DNA from: Thoreauomyces humboldtii
Lineage: Eukaryota > Chytridiomycota > Chytridiomycetes > Spizellomycetales > Powellomycetaceae
NCBI GenBank assembly: GCA_027596035.1
Contig: JADGJA010000251.1
Coordinates: 1 to 27,610, forward strand
Direction: 5' to 3'
DNA: 27,610 bases
The notes beneath the pieces are model-generated. The model saw only the letters and a list, made by a program, of their open reading frames with translations, did no database searches and was not told where the DNA came from. Both the position numbers and the translations under genes were made by a program. Shown in pieces: positions 27,406-27,610 of the stretch. Every line of letters begins with the position of its first letter. Within the stretch, counting starts at the first letter, position 1.

Positions 27406-27610
27406 GGTTGTCTGTTTTCTGTGTGTGAGTGTGTATGGGAAGGGGGTGAAGGGTATGTAAGATGAAAAAAGAAGCGCGAGAGAGGGTGTTTCCAAGAAAA
27501 GTTTGTATTGGGTTTGATGTTGTGATGGTGAGCTGAGAGAAGCGAAGCGACGAGGGGGGGGGGATGAGGGTCCATGTCTTATAGGTTGGGAGGCGCCACC
27601 AGTCCCGTTC
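27406..27610 (-). promoter_or_regulatory. Upstream region of the HAM1-like gene
   Basis: 205 bp to the window end. It has GT-rich and purine-rich tracts (on the plus strand TGTGTGTGAGTGTGTATG near 27420 and a G run near 27555). No TATA box is obvious and no upstream gene is seen. Confidence 0.35.

Noticed and set aside
1..27610. CRISPR array, bacterial operon or prophage-type system
   Set aside because: No spaced direct repeats of that type; spliceosomal introns and fungal gene families throughout show eukaryotic nuclear DNA.

Overview
The window is fungal nuclear DNA. Genes are split by short GT-AG introns (mostly 61-111 nt). One gene is a Zn2Cys6/fungal_trans regulator, a fungal family, and short runs of the CCCTAA telomere unit occur near 1040-1090. 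A 119-residue gene at 20674-21294 looks like Chibby, a basal-body/cilium protein family. I therefore infer, cautiously, a zoosporic (flagellated, chytrid-like) fungus. I rebuilt the gene models by hand from splice sites and reading phase. In the eight models marked as complete, the exon lengths sum to a whole number of codons.

Layout. 1-1780 is gene-poor: a 64-bp inverted repeat around a low-complexity segment, a tRNA-like (pol III-like) segment, short telomere-like repeats and a MITE-like element. 1775-4014 (minus) holds a C2H2 zinc-finger gene with a well-supported core and unresolved ends; one intron is almost entirely a perfect hairpin. 4289-4965 (minus) is the TRAPP subunit Trs20/sedlin, divergent from an inositol monophosphatase-family gene at 5177-6085 (plus). 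6166-9352 (minus) is an eight-exon, 901-residue Zn2Cys6 transcription factor.

9676-14046 (minus) is a compact, structurally complete Ty1/copia retrotransposon. Its 118-bp LTRs are identical, its target duplication is CCGGG, its primer-binding site matches the anticodon arm of tRNA-Lys(CUU), and gag and pol share one frame separated by a single TGA. 14052-15779 has no gene I can support.

Housekeeping genes follow: eIF1A (15780-16405, minus), a Kip2/Tea2-like kinesin-7 (17196-20310, plus), the Chibby-like gene (20674-21294, minus) and L-2-hydroxyglutarate dehydrogenase (21576-23099, plus, with a 15-nt microexon). 23294-24359 carries a tandem pair of small Ala/Glu-rich genes, the first a frameshifted pseudogene. 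24747-27405 (minus) is a HAM1-like/DUF4449 protein with a LEA-like N-terminal half.

The genes do not form one pathway. They are a typical eukaryotic mix of vesicle tethering, translation initiation, microtubule transport, mitochondrial metabolite repair and transcriptional control, several in divergent pairs sharing a 200-800 bp promoter. The most notable signals are the Chibby-like gene, the recoding and priming features of the young copia element, and the hairpin intron.
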